A stretch of DNA of 64,000 nucleotides from Halarcobacter sp. (GCF_963675975.1 NZ_OY780939.1:2604001-2668000), one strand, 5' to 3'. Counted from the first letter of the stretch, positions 1 through 9,526 are shown. The notes: generated by a model not told the origin, from the letters alone. Program-made: numbers and translations.

Positions 1-607
1 CACCAACTTGAACATAATACTTACCAACAGTAGCAGTTTCAGCTTTTTCCTGTTTTGTTTTTGCAATTTTGGCATGGAAACCTAAAACTGTAACTTTTAC
101 ATTAGCAGTACCTTTTCCCACCATATCTACTTCATGGGCAGCTTTATTTGATAAGTCAATTATTCTTCCACTAACAAAAGGTCCTCTGTCATTGATTCTA
201 ACAATTGTTGATTTTCCATTATCTAAATTATCTACTTTAACCATTGTATTCATTGGTAGTGTTTTATGTGCAGCTGTCATTGCATACATATTATAAACTT
301 CACCATTTGAAGTTTTTTTAGCATGAAAGTTTGGACCATACCATGAAGCAATTCCCCTTTGAACATCACCTACTTTTGCTAAAGTTGGATAATACCATTT
401 CCCTGCTATTTGGTATGGCCTCATAGTTGCTCTATGCATCGCTTTAGAGTTTCTAATCTTTTCTTTTGGAATATCTTTATAAGTTTTTGAAGAATTATTT
501 CCTGTATAGTAACTTATAGTTCTGCTTTTTTCTGAACATCCACTAAAAAAAATAATTGAAGATAAAGAAACAATCGTAAGTGGTAATTTATATTTATCTA
601 ATAACAA
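1..607 (-). CDS. rlpA: RlpA-like septal ring lytic transglycosylase lipoprotein (C-terminus outside window)
   Basis: Translating the minus strand from a TTG at 605-607 gives a lipoprotein signal with lipobox FFSGC, a linker, then the double-psi beta-barrel of RlpA with the motifs GIASWYGPNFHAKKTSNGE and INDRGPFVSGRIIDLS. RlpA cleaves glycan strands lacking stem peptides at division sites. The last visible residues (VGKYYVQVG) look like the start of a SPOR domain, which would continue beyond base 1. The TTG start is chosen because GGAGAT lies just upstream and no ATG precedes the signal peptide; it overlaps the end of the upstream transglycosylase gene by 14 nt, so the two are probably translationally coupled. 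Confidence 0.85.
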   Translation of the reverse strand, partial: MLLDKYKLPLTIVSLSSIIFFSGCSEKSRTISYYTGNNSSKTYKDIPKEKIRNSKAMHRATMRPYQIAGKWYYPTLAKVGDVQRGIASWYGPNFHAKKTSNGEVYNMYAMTAAHKTLPMNTMVKVDNLDNGKSTIVRINDRGPFVSGRIIDLSNKAAHEVDMVGKGTANVKVTVLGFHAKIAKTKQEKAETATVGKYYVQVG

Positions 608-1997
608 TACTATCTCCTATTCTTAAAAGTGTAGTTTTTAGCTTATTATCTCTCATAAGTTTTTTTACATTAATTTTATATTTCTTTGCTATAGAATATA
701 AAGAATCTCCATTTTTAACTATATATTTTTTAACTGTTTTTCTATCACTAAAAGTTGTAAAATCAACTTTTCCCAACATATCACTTGGTATAGGTAGAAC
801 AATCTTTTGTTTTATAGATAATCTTGAAGTTTTTAAATGGTTATGTGTTTTAATAAGTTTTAAAGGCACTTTATATTTTCTTGATATCCCATACAATGTA
901 TCTCCACGTCTTACCACATGAATTGCATATTTTGTATCTTCAATTAAACTACTGTTTTTGTTAAATAGTGTCAATTTATCATATGGGATATTGATTGAAT
1001 AATAGTTTTTAGAAGGTGGGATTATTGATTGTTTAATATGTTTATTTAAATCTAATAGCTCACTATAAGACATATCAATAACTTTTGCAATATTTCTAAG
1101 ATGTAAACCACCTTTTACAGGAACAGTTGCAATTGTTTTTGAAATTCCCATATTTAATAGATGTGAATTTTCATACTCTTTAATAAAATTTTTGGAATTG
1201 ATCATTCCCAATGAGATAATTTTTCTAATATATCTTCTACTCTCTCTTGGCAAATATTGTCTACCAAGATTTTTTTGTTCTCTTAGAAGATATTCTAACT
1301 CAGGTTCAATATCATATTTTTGAACCTCTCTATAAACATCTCTTAAACTATAAAATCTAACTCTTCTTTGTTGATAATCTCTAACTACTTTTCTATACTC
1401 TCTTATTTTTTTACTATTTTTTAATTCTGGATGTTTTTGAACATAAAGGTCAAGTATTGCTCTTGTTAATGCTTCAACAACTCTTCCCTCTCCACAATTA
1501 TATGCAATTGCAGCTAAGTACCATTTTCCAAATCTTTTATGTAATGCTTTTAAATATTTTGTTGCTGCTACAGTTGATTTTACTAAATCCATTCTCTCAT
1601 CAACGTACATATTGCTATTAAGTCCATATCTTTTACCTGTTGCATACATAAATTGCCAAAGCCCTGTTGCTCTTGCATTTGATCTTGCATCAATTGTAAA
1701 GTTTGATTCAGCCATAGCCATATATAAAAATGAATCAGGAATTGATTCTTCTCTTAAAATCTCTTTTATTCTTGGTATAAAAATAGAAGCATCTTCCATT
1801 TTTCGTATATAATGGTCTAAACTTGTTTTGTTTTGTAATCTCTCATACACTTCTTGCAGTTTATAATCTGTAATAAAAGATGGATTTATATCCAAATCCT
1901 CTAATATTTGTAAATCTCTTTGTGTAAAATTTGAACCCGTAAGTGTCGCATTTAAATAAGCAGAGAAAATTAAAAGAACAAATAATATTTTCCTCAA
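594..1997 (-). CDS. mltD: MltD-like membrane-bound lytic murein transglycosylase with two LysM domains
   Basis: 467 residues. A signal peptide (about residues 1-17) is followed by an SLT/goose-lysozyme domain (about 75-200) with the catalytic Glu97 in MAESNF, then ARATGLWQFM and AYNCGEG motifs, and two C-terminal LysM modules (about 365-405 and 423-466, each starting with a V-x-GD-LY-I pattern). This is the MltD architecture: it cleaves peptidoglycan with formation of 1,6-anhydromuramic ends, and LysM binds glycan. It sits directly upstream of the RlpA gene, so the two form a cell-wall remodelling pair. Confidence 0.9.
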   Translation of the reverse strand: MRKILFVLLIFSAYLNATLTGSNFTQRDLQILEDLDINPSFITDYKLQEVYERLQNKTSLDHYIRKMEDASIFIPRIKEILREESIPDSFLYMAMAESNFTIDARSNARATGLWQFMYATGKRYGLNSNMYVDERMDLVKSTVAATKYLKALHKRFGKWYLAAIAYNCGEGRVVEALTRAILDLYVQKHPELKNSKKIREYRKVVRDYQQRRVRFYSLRDVYREVQKYDIEPELEYLLREQKNLGRQYLPRESRRYIRKIISLGMINSKNFIKEYENSHLLNMGISKTIATVPVKGGLHLRNIAKVIDMSYSELLDLNKHIKQSIIPPSKNYYSINIPYDKLTLFNKNSSLIEDTKYAIHVVRRGDTLYGISRKYKVPLKLIKTHNHLKTSRLSIKQKIVLPIPSDMLGKVDFTTFSDRKTVKKYIVKNGDSLYSIAKKYKINVKKLMRDNKLKTTLLRIGDSIVIR

Positions 1998-2033
1998 ATT
2001 CTATCCTATTTCTTAAAATAGGTAATATTTTAT

Positions 2034-2822
2034 CTAAATAATTTTAGAAAACTGCTTAAATAAGGTTTTTGCATTGTTTGTAGTAAGATCTTCAACCTCT
2101 TGTCTTTCCATATGCAATAACTCTGAAATTTTATCTGCAACAAATGTAGTATAAAAAGGTTCATTTCTTTTCCCTCTATGAGGATGAGGAGTTAAATATG
2201 GTCCATCAGTTTCAATAATAATTTTTTCTTTTGGAATTTTAGGTAATATCTCTACAAGTTTTTTTGCATTTTTAAAAGTTAAAACCCCACCTATTCCAAA
2301 ATAAAAATTATGCTCTGCTAGGGGGAGTAAATGTTCACTAGCATTAAAACAGTGTAATACTCCACCTACTTCTTTGGCATTATGTTCAATAAGTATTTCT
2401 CTTGAATCATTAGATGCTTCTCTAATATGTACAATTAGAGGTTTATTTACTTTTTTTGCAAACTCAATTTGAGCTCTAAAAACCTCTTTTTGTTTATTTT
2501 TAGTATATTCTTTTTCAGCTTCATCTTCAGGGAGTCTAAAGTAATCTAACCCACATTCACCAATAGCAATACATTTAGGATGATTAACATATTTTTCTAA
2601 TACTCTCTCATCATATTGTTCCATATCATAAGGATGAGTTCCAACTGCAAAATATACCTCATCATATTTTTCTGCTAATTTTATAGCTTGAGGTAAATCA
2701 TCATAATCAGCACCTGGTATTAAAAAGCCTTTAACACCATGTTCTAATGCTCTTTTTATAACTTCATCTATATCTTCGTAATATTGTTTATTGTCTAAAT
2801 GACAGTGTGTATCAATAATTAT
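2034..2822 (-). CDS. TatD family metal-dependent hydrolase (DNase), non-AUG start
   Basis: The 262-residue product covers the whole TatD TIM-barrel: the metal motif DTHCHLD at the very N-terminus, GTHPYD, IGECGLDYFR, PLIVHIREA, VGGVLHCF and ETDGPYLTPHP. The first in-frame ATG is at 2624 and would delete about 66 residues including DTHCHLD. Reading upstream, the frame is open and the only position consistent with full-length TatD proteins is an ATA at 2820-2822 (encoding IIDTHCHLD), which overlaps the preceding gene's TAA as ATAA; AAAAGG lies 8 nt upstream. No ATG, GTG or TTG occurs between. TatD proteins act as 3'-5' exonucleases/deoxyribonucleases. Confidence 0.85.
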   Translation of the reverse strand: MIIDTHCHLDNKQYYEDIDEVIKRALEHGVKGFLIPGADYDDLPQAIKLAEKYDEVYFAVGTHPYDMEQYDERVLEKYVNHPKCIAIGECGLDYFRLPEDEAEKEYTKNKQKEVFRAQIEFAKKVNKPLIVHIREASNDSREILIEHNAKEVGGVLHCFNASEHLLPLAEHNFYFGIGGVLTFKNAKKLVEILPKIPKEKIIIETDGPYLTPHPHRGKRNEPFYTTFVADKISELLHMERQEVEDLTTNNAKTLFKQFSKII

Positions 2823-3124
2823 GAGAAAAACCTTTTTTCAATTAGATTTAGAAGCTCATTAACATCTGAAAAGTCTTCAGCTTTAATCCAAGCATCTATA
2901 CCAAAATTTTTAAAAGCATCATAATCGCTATCATCTTCAACTATAGCTATAGTTGCAAACTTGTCAGTACAAGCTTCATGTTTATTCTCTTCAAAATCAA
3001 ATATTGAATTAATATCTAAAATTGCAATTTGTGCTTCACCTGAACACCCACTTTGAAAATGTTCTATTGTATGCTTTGAATCGATTACAGAATCATCTAT
3101 ATCACAAAAAGTTACTAATGTCAT
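2819..3124 (-). CDS. Conserved-looking acidic hypothetical protein (101 aa)
   Basis: I do not recognise the family. The 101-residue product is acidic, soluble and has no signal or membrane segment; it begins TLVTFCDIDDSVIDS and has a D/E-rich centre (IVEDDSDYDAF). Its stop codon overlaps the proposed ATA start of tatD, and it lies downstream of hslU on the same strand with a 71-nt gap, so it is likely cotranscribed with tatD. Confidence 0.6.
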   Translation of the reverse strand: MTLVTFCDIDDSVIDSKHTIEHFQSGCSGEAQIAILDINSIFDFEENKHEACTDKFATIAIVEDDSDYDAFKNFGIDAWIKAEDFSDVNELLNLIEKRFFS

Positions 3125-3195
3125 CTCTATCTCCCTGTTGTTATTTCATAAATTTTATCTAAAAAAAAATAATAACAGTTTTAAACTGTATTTTT

Positions 3196-4524
3196 TTATA
3201 GAATATATCTTGCTGTATCTTCATTATCTACAATGTCATCAAGTTTTTCTTCAACTAATTCTTTTGTAATAATAACTTTTTCACCAGCTCTTTCATCAGC
3301 TTCATAAGAGATATCTTCTATCACTTTTTCAATTACAGTATGAAGTCTTCTAGCACCAATATCTTCAGTCTTTTCATTTGCACTTACAGAATATTTAGCA
3401 AAAGCTCTAATCGCATCATCAGTAAATTCTAACTCTACATCTTCAACTTTTAATAATGCTTGATATTGTCTCAATAAAGAGTTTTTTGTATTTGTTAATA
3501 TTTTATATAATGATTCTTCATCTAAATTATCTAATTCTACTCTTAAAGGGAATCTTCCTTGAAGTTCAGGTAATAAATCAGATGGTTTAGAAACATGAAA
3601 TGCACCTGCAGCTATAAATAAAATATGATCAGTTTTGATTTGTCCAAATTTTGTATGAACAGAACTTCCTTCAACAATTGGTAATAAATCTCTTTGAACA
3701 CCCTCTTTACTTGGGTCTTGATTTTGAGACTTCGTTCCCGTAGCAATTTTATCAATTTCATCTAAAAAGATTATTCCACCATTCTCTGCTCTTTTTATAG
3801 CTTCGATTTTAATAGCCTCTTGGTCTAAAAGTTTATCTCCAGCTACTTCTTTTAAAAGAACTTTTGCATCTTTGATTTTAACTTCTTTTTTAATCTTTTC
3901 TTTATTTAATCCACCTAACATTTTATTTAGGCTTTCTTGCATAGAAGTCATATCCATAGGCATTGATGAATCGATAATCTCTACATGGGTTTTTTTAGGA
4001 ACTTCAATTTCAATAACTCTTTCATCTAGTTCCCCTGAAAGTAGTTTTTCTTCCATTTTATTATATGTTTTTATAAAAGATTCTCTTGCACTTTCAGTAG
4101 CACCATCTGGTAGAGGTGGAACTAGTTTTTCAATTATCTGTTTATTAATCTCATCATCAATTTTATCTTTTATTTTTTCTTCAAACTCTCTTGTAACTAA
4201 GTTAATTGATTCAAAAACTAAATCTCTAATCATAGATTCAACATCTCGACCAACAAAACCAACCTCAGTATATTTTGATGCTTCAACTTTAATAAATGGT
4301 AATCCCATCATTTTTGCAAGTCTTCTTGCTATTTCAGTTTTACCTACACCAGTGCTTCCTATCATAAGGATATTTTTAGGCATAATCTCTTCTCTTAACT
4401 CAGGAGACACATTCATTCTTCTAAATCTATTTCTTAAAGCAAGAGCGATTGTTTTTTTAGCATCATTTTGACCAATAATATAATCATCTAAATAAGATAC
4501 AATCTGTTTTGGTGTTAATTCCAT
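3196..4524 (-). CDS. hslU: HslU, ATPase subunit of the HslVU protease
   Basis: 442 residues, normal HslU length. It begins with ELTPKQIVSYLDDYIIGQ, has Walker A GSTGVGKTEIAR (about 56-67), the EVGFVGRDVE pore loop, Walker B FLDEIDKIA and the C-terminal arginine finger/sensor-2 region GARRLHTVIEKV. HslU unfolds substrates and feeds them to HslV. It lies 6 nt downstream of hslV, which in turn follows rplI, so the three form one operon. Confidence 0.97.
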   Translation of the reverse strand: MELTPKQIVSYLDDYIIGQNDAKKTIALALRNRFRRMNVSPELREEIMPKNILMIGSTGVGKTEIARRLAKMMGLPFIKVEASKYTEVGFVGRDVESMIRDLVFESINLVTREFEEKIKDKIDDEINKQIIEKLVPPLPDGATESARESFIKTYNKMEEKLLSGELDERVIEIEVPKKTHVEIIDSSMPMDMTSMQESLNKMLGGLNKEKIKKEVKIKDAKVLLKEVAGDKLLDQEAIKIEAIKRAENGGIIFLDEIDKIATGTKSQNQDPSKEGVQRDLLPIVEGSSVHTKFGQIKTDHILFIAAGAFHVSKPSDLLPELQGRFPLRVELDNLDEESLYKILTNTKNSLLRQYQALLKVEDVELEFTDDAIRAFAKYSVSANEKTEDIGARRLHTVIEKVIEDISYEADERAGEKVIITKELVEEKLDDIVDNEDTARYIL

Positions 4525-4530
4525 TATATA

Positions 4531-5067
4531 TTAATCCTCTATCTCTAATATTTTAATATTTTGATTTGTATAAATACAAAGTTCACCTGCAATCATAAGT
4601 GACTCTTTTACTAAATCAACAGGTTTTAAATCAGAATGTTTAGCTAAAGCTCTAGCAGCAGAAATAGCAAAATTACCACCACTACCAATTGAGGCTATAC
4701 TTCCATCTTCAGGTTCAACAACATCACCAGTTCCAGAAAGAATAAAAATATTTTCTTTATTTAATACAATCATCATCGCCTCTAATCTTCTTAGAACCTT
4801 ATCTTTTCTCCACTCTTTTGAAAAAGCAACCACAGCTTTTAATAAATCACCTTTAGATGATTCTAAGTGTCCTTCAAACATATCAAAAAGGTTAAAAGCA
4901 TCAGCTGTACTACCTGCAAAACCAGCTAAAATTTGATCTTTATATAGTTTTCTAATCTTAGTTGCATTTCCTTTTAAAACTGCATTTCCAAAAGTAACTT
5001 GACCATCTCCACCTATTACAGCTTCGCCTTGACCTTTATATGCAAGTATCGTTGTTGCTTCAAACAT
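4531..5067 (-). CDS. hslV: HslV, peptidase subunit of the HslVU protease
   Basis: 178 residues. Starts [12 protein letters not shown]: removal of the first four residues would expose Thr5 as the N-terminal nucleophile, as in other HslV proteins (TTI motif). GDGQVTFGN, the FAGSTADAF segment and [14 protein letters not shown] are typical of the family. Forms dodecamers capped by HslU hexamers in the cytoplasm. Located between rplI (3-nt gap) and hslU (6-nt gap). Confidence 0.97.
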   Translation of the reverse strand: MFEATTILAYKGQGEAVIGGDGQVTFGNAVLKGNATKIRKLYKDQILAGFAGSTADAFNLFDMFEGHLESSKGDLLKAVVAFSKEWRKDKVLRRLEAMMIVLNKENIFILSGTGDVVEPEDGSIASIGSGGNFAISAARALAKHSDLKPVDLVKESLMIAGELCIYTNQNIKILEIED

Positions 5068-5070
5068 TAA

Positions 5071-5517
5071 TTATTCTCCAATTATATCTACTTTTAGTGT
5101 AGCATGAACTCCATGCCCTAATTTACAATCTACTTCAAAAATTCCTGTAGCTTTTATTTTATCTTTTAATGTAATAGCTTTTTTATCAATATCTATATTA
5201 AACTCTTCTTGTAAAGATTCACTAATCTCTTTATTAGTTACTGAACCAATTAAATGTCCATTTGCTCCAACTTTATGTTTGATTGTAAGTTTAGTTGCAT
5301 TTAATTTTTCTGCTAATTCATTAGCTTCTGCTATCTCTTTTGCTTCTTGAGCTGCTTTTATCTTTTGTTCTTCTGCATAATTTGCTAAAACTTCTTCAGT
5401 TGCATGAAGAGCAAAACCTTTTGCTATTAAAAAATTTTTACCATATCCATCTTTAACATCTTTTACGTCTCCTGCTTTACCAGTACCTTTTACATCTTTA
5501 ATTAATAATACTTTCAT
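5071..5517 (-). CDS. rplI: 50S ribosomal protein L9
   Basis: 148 residues with the bL9 N-domain (MKVLLIKDVKGTGKAGDVKDV and GYGKNFLIAKGFA), long connecting helix rich in A/E/K, and C-domain (VGANGHLIGSVTNKEI). Binds 23S rRNA near the L1 stalk. First gene of the rplI-hslV-hslU run; a roughly 250-bp leader region with inverted repeats lies upstream. Confidence 0.97.
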   Translation of the reverse strand: MKVLLIKDVKGTGKAGDVKDVKDGYGKNFLIAKGFALHATEEVLANYAEEQKIKAAQEAKEIAEANELAEKLNATKLTIKHKVGANGHLIGSVTNKEISESLQEEFNIDIDKKAITLKDKIKATGIFEVDCKLGHGVHATLKVDIIGE

Positions 5518-5581
5518 TAGATCTCCAATTTTTAAAAGTTGAGTATTTTACAATAAAGTATTTGAAGTGAGTATTAAGGTC

Positions 5582-5760
5582 TAAGATTAGAGTTAGCTTA
5601 AAAAAACATAATTGGTTTTTTAATCAAACAGAAAATTAACAATCTAATCTTACAATTTGATTAACGGTCATTTTAAAGATAAATCCATATCCTAGCTCAA
5701 TCAGTCTCCTCCTACTAATTTACTGAATGAGTTATACTCCTAAACTACTTTAAAATGACC
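5582..5760 (-). other. Nested inverted repeats in the leader of rplI (candidate structured RNA or cis element)
   Basis: The gap between the response regulator and rplI contains three nested or adjacent inverted repeats. A perfect 13-bp pair, GGTCATTTTAAAG at 5666-5678 and its complement at 5748-5760, encloses a 10-bp pair with one mismatch (5696-5705 with 5722-5731) whose 16-nt loop reads CTCCTCCTACTAATTT on the plus strand and therefore carries AGGAGGAG on the minus strand. A further 10-bp pair (5582-5591 with 5643-5652) lies nearer rplI. No T-run follows, so a simple terminator is unlikely. Strand is assigned by the neighbouring minus-strand genes and is an inference. Confidence 0.45.
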
Positions 5761-5767
5761 CAAAGAA

Positions 5768-6433
5768 CTATTGTATATTTATCTTATAACCACTTGTTCT
5801 ATTTGATATGATTATATCTTCTCCAATAATTTGTCTTATTTTATGAATATGAAATCTAATTGAACCATTTTTATTATTTGAATTAGCAGGATATACACCA
5901 TTTTCTAAATTTTTAGAACTTACAAAAAAACCTCTGTATTTTAGAAGATAAGCTATTATTTGAAGAGATTTTTGACCTATAAATATTTCTGATTTATTTT
6001 TTAAAATTTTTTTTCTAAAGATGTCATAAACTATATTATTTGAAATATTGATTAAATCTGAATGAACTTTATATTCTCTTCTAATTAATGCCTTTATTCT
6101 TAAAAGTAATTCACTCTCATCTATACTTTTAACAATACATTCATCACAACCATAAAGAAATGAAGCTTTCATTATATTAGGTCTTTTAGCAATAACAAGC
6201 TTCATTGTTTTATCTTTATATTCATTTAGAAGTTTAATAAACTTAAATCTAGAGATGTTTTTATCATCAATATCTATAATATATAAATCATAATGATTAT
6301 AATAAGTATATTCTAAAAACTCATTTGTTGTCTCACAAATATTTAAATCAAAACTATTTTTTTCTAAAATATTAATAATTCTTATAATAGAGGTACCATA
6401 ATCTTTTAAAACTAATACTCTTAAAGCTCTCAA
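5768..6433 (-). CDS. Orphan OmpR-family response regulator
   Basis: 221 residues: a receiver domain (1-115) with Asp11, the likely phosphoacceptor Asp54 in DLYIIDIDD and the conserved lysine in CIVKSID, then a winged-helix output domain (about 125-221) ending RFHIHKIRQIIGEDIIISNRTSGYKI. No histidine kinase is adjacent. It is followed after 8 nt by the inverted-repeat region upstream of rplI. The target is unknown. Confidence 0.8.
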   Translation of the reverse strand: MRALRVLVLKDYGTSIIRIINILEKNSFDLNICETTNEFLEYTYYNHYDLYIIDIDDKNISRFKFIKLLNEYKDKTMKLVIAKRPNIMKASFLYGCDECIVKSIDESELLLRIKALIRREYKVHSDLINISNNIVYDIFRKKILKNKSEIFIGQKSLQIIAYLLKYRGFFVSSKNLENGVYPANSNNKNGSIRFHIHKIRQIIGEDIIISNRTSGYKINIQ

Positions 6434-6511
6434 TATACTCTCCGTACATTTATATATCTTGAAAGTATTATAAAATATATCTATTAATTATTTGTTAGCT
6501 GATATAAAAAA

Positions 6512-7822
6512 TTATTCAATTTCTGGTAAATTGTAAGCAAGTACAATACCAATTACTCCTAGAATAGATAAAAATAAAATAACTCCTGCTAAACTAATAA
6601 TACTACTTAATGTTCCAATTAATCCACTAAAAAGTAAAACAATTCCAATTAGAGTATTACTAACAGCTACATAATCAGTTCTTTTATTTCCTTCTGCTAA
6701 ATCAACCAAATATGTTTTTCTTCCTATACGAATACCTTGATATCCAATACTAAGAACAAAATATAAAATAGGCATTACCCAAATTATTGAAAATAAAGAT
6801 GGGAAAAATATATCCATAAAAAAAATAAATATACCTAAAATACTACAAATCAAAGCTCCATATATCATAACTTTTCTACTTGAAACATCAGAAAACTTAC
6901 CCCAAATTGGAGCTGAAAATAAACTAGCCATTCCACTTGATAAAATAAATAATCCAAGTAAATAAGTATTTGAATCTGAATTTTTTTGTGCTAAAACAAC
7001 ATAAAAAGGAGCACTTAATACTGAACATAAAAACAATGCCCTAGTTATTACAAAAAGTCTAAAGTTTTTATCCGTTTTTAAAATAGATAATTTTTGAAAA
7101 GCAACAACAGCTGCATTTCCTCCTCCATCAGTTTCCCCTTCAAACTCTTTAATACGACTGTATACAATACCTGCTATTATCCAAAAAAGACCAGCTAAAC
7201 TTAATAAAACTGCAAAATTAGAAGGGGAAAATGGTTTCTCACCATTTATTAAAAAGTATATACCAAGAGCTATTACTAAAATACCAGCAGCACTTGCTGA
7301 CAAACCATTTAAAGCACCTCTTCTAGTTTTAGGAATTGTTTTTCCCACAACATCTTTTGCAGCAACTGAACTTAAACCTCTTGCTAAACTAAAAAGTATC
7401 AATAAACCTATAATCGCATAACCTGCTGTAAGTCCCTCTAAAGTAAGTGCAACTATAGCAATACCTATCATACATAAAGCTTGTCCAAAACTTCCCAATA
7501 CCCAAATATTTTTTCGTATGGGCATTTTTCTTATATATGCAGCTATAGCTAGTTGGGGTAATAAAGAACCCGATTCTCTTATTGGAACTAAAAAAGATAT
7601 TAAAAAAATTGGAACATTTAAACTTTCCATTATCCAAGGTAAAACAACTTTTGCATTAGCAACAGAATCTGCTAGTTTATTAAAAAAGTAACTTATAATG
7701 GTAATAAAAAAATTACCTGGAACTACTTTACAAGCACTTTCATCTATTGCTTTACAAACTCTGGCATCTTCTTCATTTACCAATTTTTCATATAAAGATT
7801 CAATTTTTACTTTTTTTGTCAT
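6512..7822 (-). CDS. MFS transporter
   Basis: 436 residues with about 12 hydrophobic segments beginning near residue 35 after a polar N-terminal tail, and an MFS-like repeat pattern (FSDVSSRKVMIYGA resembles the loop 2-3 motif in the second half). The substrate cannot be told from sequence. It lies 36 nt downstream of the YeiH-family gene on the same strand, so they may be cotranscribed. Confidence 0.75.
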   Translation of the reverse strand: MTKKVKIESLYEKLVNEEDARVCKAIDESACKVVPGNFFITIISYFFNKLADSVANAKVVLPWIMESLNVPIFLISFLVPIRESGSLLPQLAIAAYIRKMPIRKNIWVLGSFGQALCMIGIAIVALTLEGLTAGYAIIGLLILFSLARGLSSVAAKDVVGKTIPKTRRGALNGLSASAAGILVIALGIYFLINGEKPFSPSNFAVLLSLAGLFWIIAGIVYSRIKEFEGETDGGGNAAVVAFQKLSILKTDKNFRLFVITRALFLCSVLSAPFYVVLAQKNSDSNTYLLGLFILSSGMASLFSAPIWGKFSDVSSRKVMIYGALICSILGIFIFFMDIFFPSLFSIIWVMPILYFVLSIGYQGIRIGRKTYLVDLAEGNKRTDYVAVSNTLIGIVLLFSGLIGTLSSIISLAGVILFLSILGVIGIVLAYNLPEIE

Positions 7823-7858
7823 ATTTTTCCATTTATTTTTTTGTAGAAAAACAGTATA

Positions 7859-8824
7859 TTAAAATATAGCTATTAAAACAATTGAAAGCAATATTTGAAA
7901 TTTAAATATATATCCAGCTAAAACTAAAGCATCCCAACCACTCTCTTTAATAGCTTTAAAACTAATTTTTAATCCTATGGCACTCATTGCCAAAAGTAAA
8001 GATATTTTAGAAAGTAAAGATATATAATCTATTATATTTTGTGGCAAAATCTGAGTTGTTGCTATAATTGAAAAAAAGATAAATCCCAATATGAATATAG
8101 GCATTTTAAACCTTTTTGAACTAAGAGTATTTTTTGTATTATTCTTTGAAACAAAAAATATTAACCAAATAATTACAGGGGTCAAAAGTAGGATTCTTCC
8201 CATCTTAACAATTGTTGCACTCTGTCCTACAGTTTCATTTACACCAAACCCTGCTGCAACAGCATGCCCTACTGATTGTAGTGTATTACCTAATAAAATA
8301 CCTAATTCAACATCATTAAAACCTAATAACATTCCAATAAAAGGCAAAATAAAAAGTCCAGCTGTACCCAATAAATTTACAATCGCAATTGCTAAAGCAG
8401 ACTTTTCTTTGTTCAATTTAACAATATCTTTAGTTGCTGCAATAGCGGCACTACCACAAACAGCATTTCCAATACCTAAAATCAATCCTAATTTTTTATC
8501 AAAGTTTTGTTTTTTTGATACATATAAAGCAAAAAATATTGTAGCAATTAAAGAGATTACAATTATAAGAATTGTATTTGCCCCTAATGCTTTTAGTACA
8601 TTAAAATCTAAATTTATTCCCATTAAAGCGATAGAAAAAGAAAGAAGTGATTTTTCTGCAAATGTGATACCATGAGAAAATTTTGAAGGTATAGTGATAC
8701 TATTTCCTAAAATAGCACCTAAAATAATAGCAATAGCAACAGAACCCACAGGTATATAACCTGACAACACTGTTGCAATTATAGCAACAGCAATACATAA
8801 TAATAATCCATAAATTTTATTCAT
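7859..8824 (-). CDS. YeiH/UPF0324 family putative sulfate exporter-like membrane protein
   Basis: 321 residues, about 10 membrane segments. Family-typical stretches include GAILGNSI, FAEKSLLSFSIALMGINLDF, GIGNAVCGSAAIAATKDIV and GNTLQSVGHAVAAGFG. Members are inner-membrane proteins of uncertain transport function, often annotated as sulfate exporters. The upstream gap to the CBS protein is 57 nt on the same strand. Confidence 0.85.
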   Translation of the reverse strand: MNKIYGLLLCIAVAIIATVLSGYIPVGSVAIAIILGAILGNSITIPSKFSHGITFAEKSLLSFSIALMGINLDFNVLKALGANTILIIVISLIATIFFALYVSKKQNFDKKLGLILGIGNAVCGSAAIAATKDIVKLNKEKSALAIAIVNLLGTAGLFILPFIGMLLGFNDVELGILLGNTLQSVGHAVAAGFGVNETVGQSATIVKMGRILLLTPVIIWLIFFVSKNNTKNTLSSKRFKMPIFILGFIFFSIIATTQILPQNIIDYISLLSKISLLLAMSAIGLKISFKAIKESGWDALVLAGYIFKFQILLSIVLIAIF

Positions 8825-8881
8825 GGCGAATTATATAAAAAAAATTTATAATTAAAGCTTTTATAAATATAAATAAATCTT

Positions 8882-9526
8882 CTAACTCCAGATTTGTAAA
8901 GGGGGAGTATTTGCAACTGCTTTTAAAATATTTGCCCTTGAAACTATTCCTAAAAGATTATCATCTTGATCAACAATTGGAATTGCAGTTAAACTAAAAT
9001 CAACCATTACTTTTGCAACTCTTCTAATATCAGTTATTGGATCTGCTGCAATAACTTCTCCTAAATCAAAACTAGAAAGTGGTCTTCTTAAAGTTGCATT
9101 TACATATTCTAAATCATTTAGTATTGAATTTAAAATATGCTTTTGATTTACCATAGCAATTATTTTTCCATCTTCATTTGTATCTATAATAGGAATTTGT
9201 CTTATCTCTTTTTCTTCCATAAGATTATAAGCTTCTTGAAGAGTATTATCTTGATTTAATACAATAACTTCTCTTGTCATTAAATCTTTTACATGAAATA
9301 TTTGCTCAGAGGTATCAATATTTGCAATATTTCTATAGATTTGAGTAGCTTCTTCAACTTTATCATTTTCATAAAGTCTTTTTTTAGGTTTTGTTGAATG
9401 ATCTTTAGGCAGACCCTCATTTATATTGTTTCTAACCTTTGCAACAGAATCAACATTTGACATACTATAAAGATTGTCTACTGTACTTCTAAAACTAAGT
9501 CCATTGTTACTGTATATTGCAAACAT
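8882..9526 (-). CDS. Tandem CBS-domain protein
   Basis: 214 residues. A polar N-terminus (1-75) precedes two CBS motifs: about 80-140 (VKDLMTREVIVLNQDNTLQEAY, RQIPIIDTNEDGKIIAMV) and about 145-210 (TAIPIVDQDDNLLGIVSR). CBS pairs usually bind adenosyl nucleotides and gate a partner; no catalytic domain is present here, so it is a stand-alone sensor or regulator. A 23-nt gap separates it from the recombinase-like gene upstream. Confidence 0.8.
   Translation of the reverse strand: MFAIYSNNGLSFRSTVDNLYSMSNVDSVAKVRNNINEGLPKDHSTKPKKRLYENDKVEEATQIYRNIANIDTSEQIFHVKDLMTREVIVLNQDNTLQEAYNLMEEKEIRQIPIIDTNEDGKIIAMVNQKHILNSILNDLEYVNATLRRPLSSFDLGEVIAADPITDIRRVAKVMVDFSLTAIPIVDQDDNLLGIVSRANILKAVANTPPLQIWS

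Noticed and set aside
580-921. Plus-strand reading frame rich in hydrophobic residues opposite mltD
   Set aside because: It is an antisense shadow of a clearly coding gene in AT-rich DNA, with no ribosome site.
3872-4471. 199-codon plus-strand frame opposite hslU
   Set aside because: Complete overlap with a conserved gene; the product is Ser/Leu/Ile rich low-complexity, typical of antisense translation.
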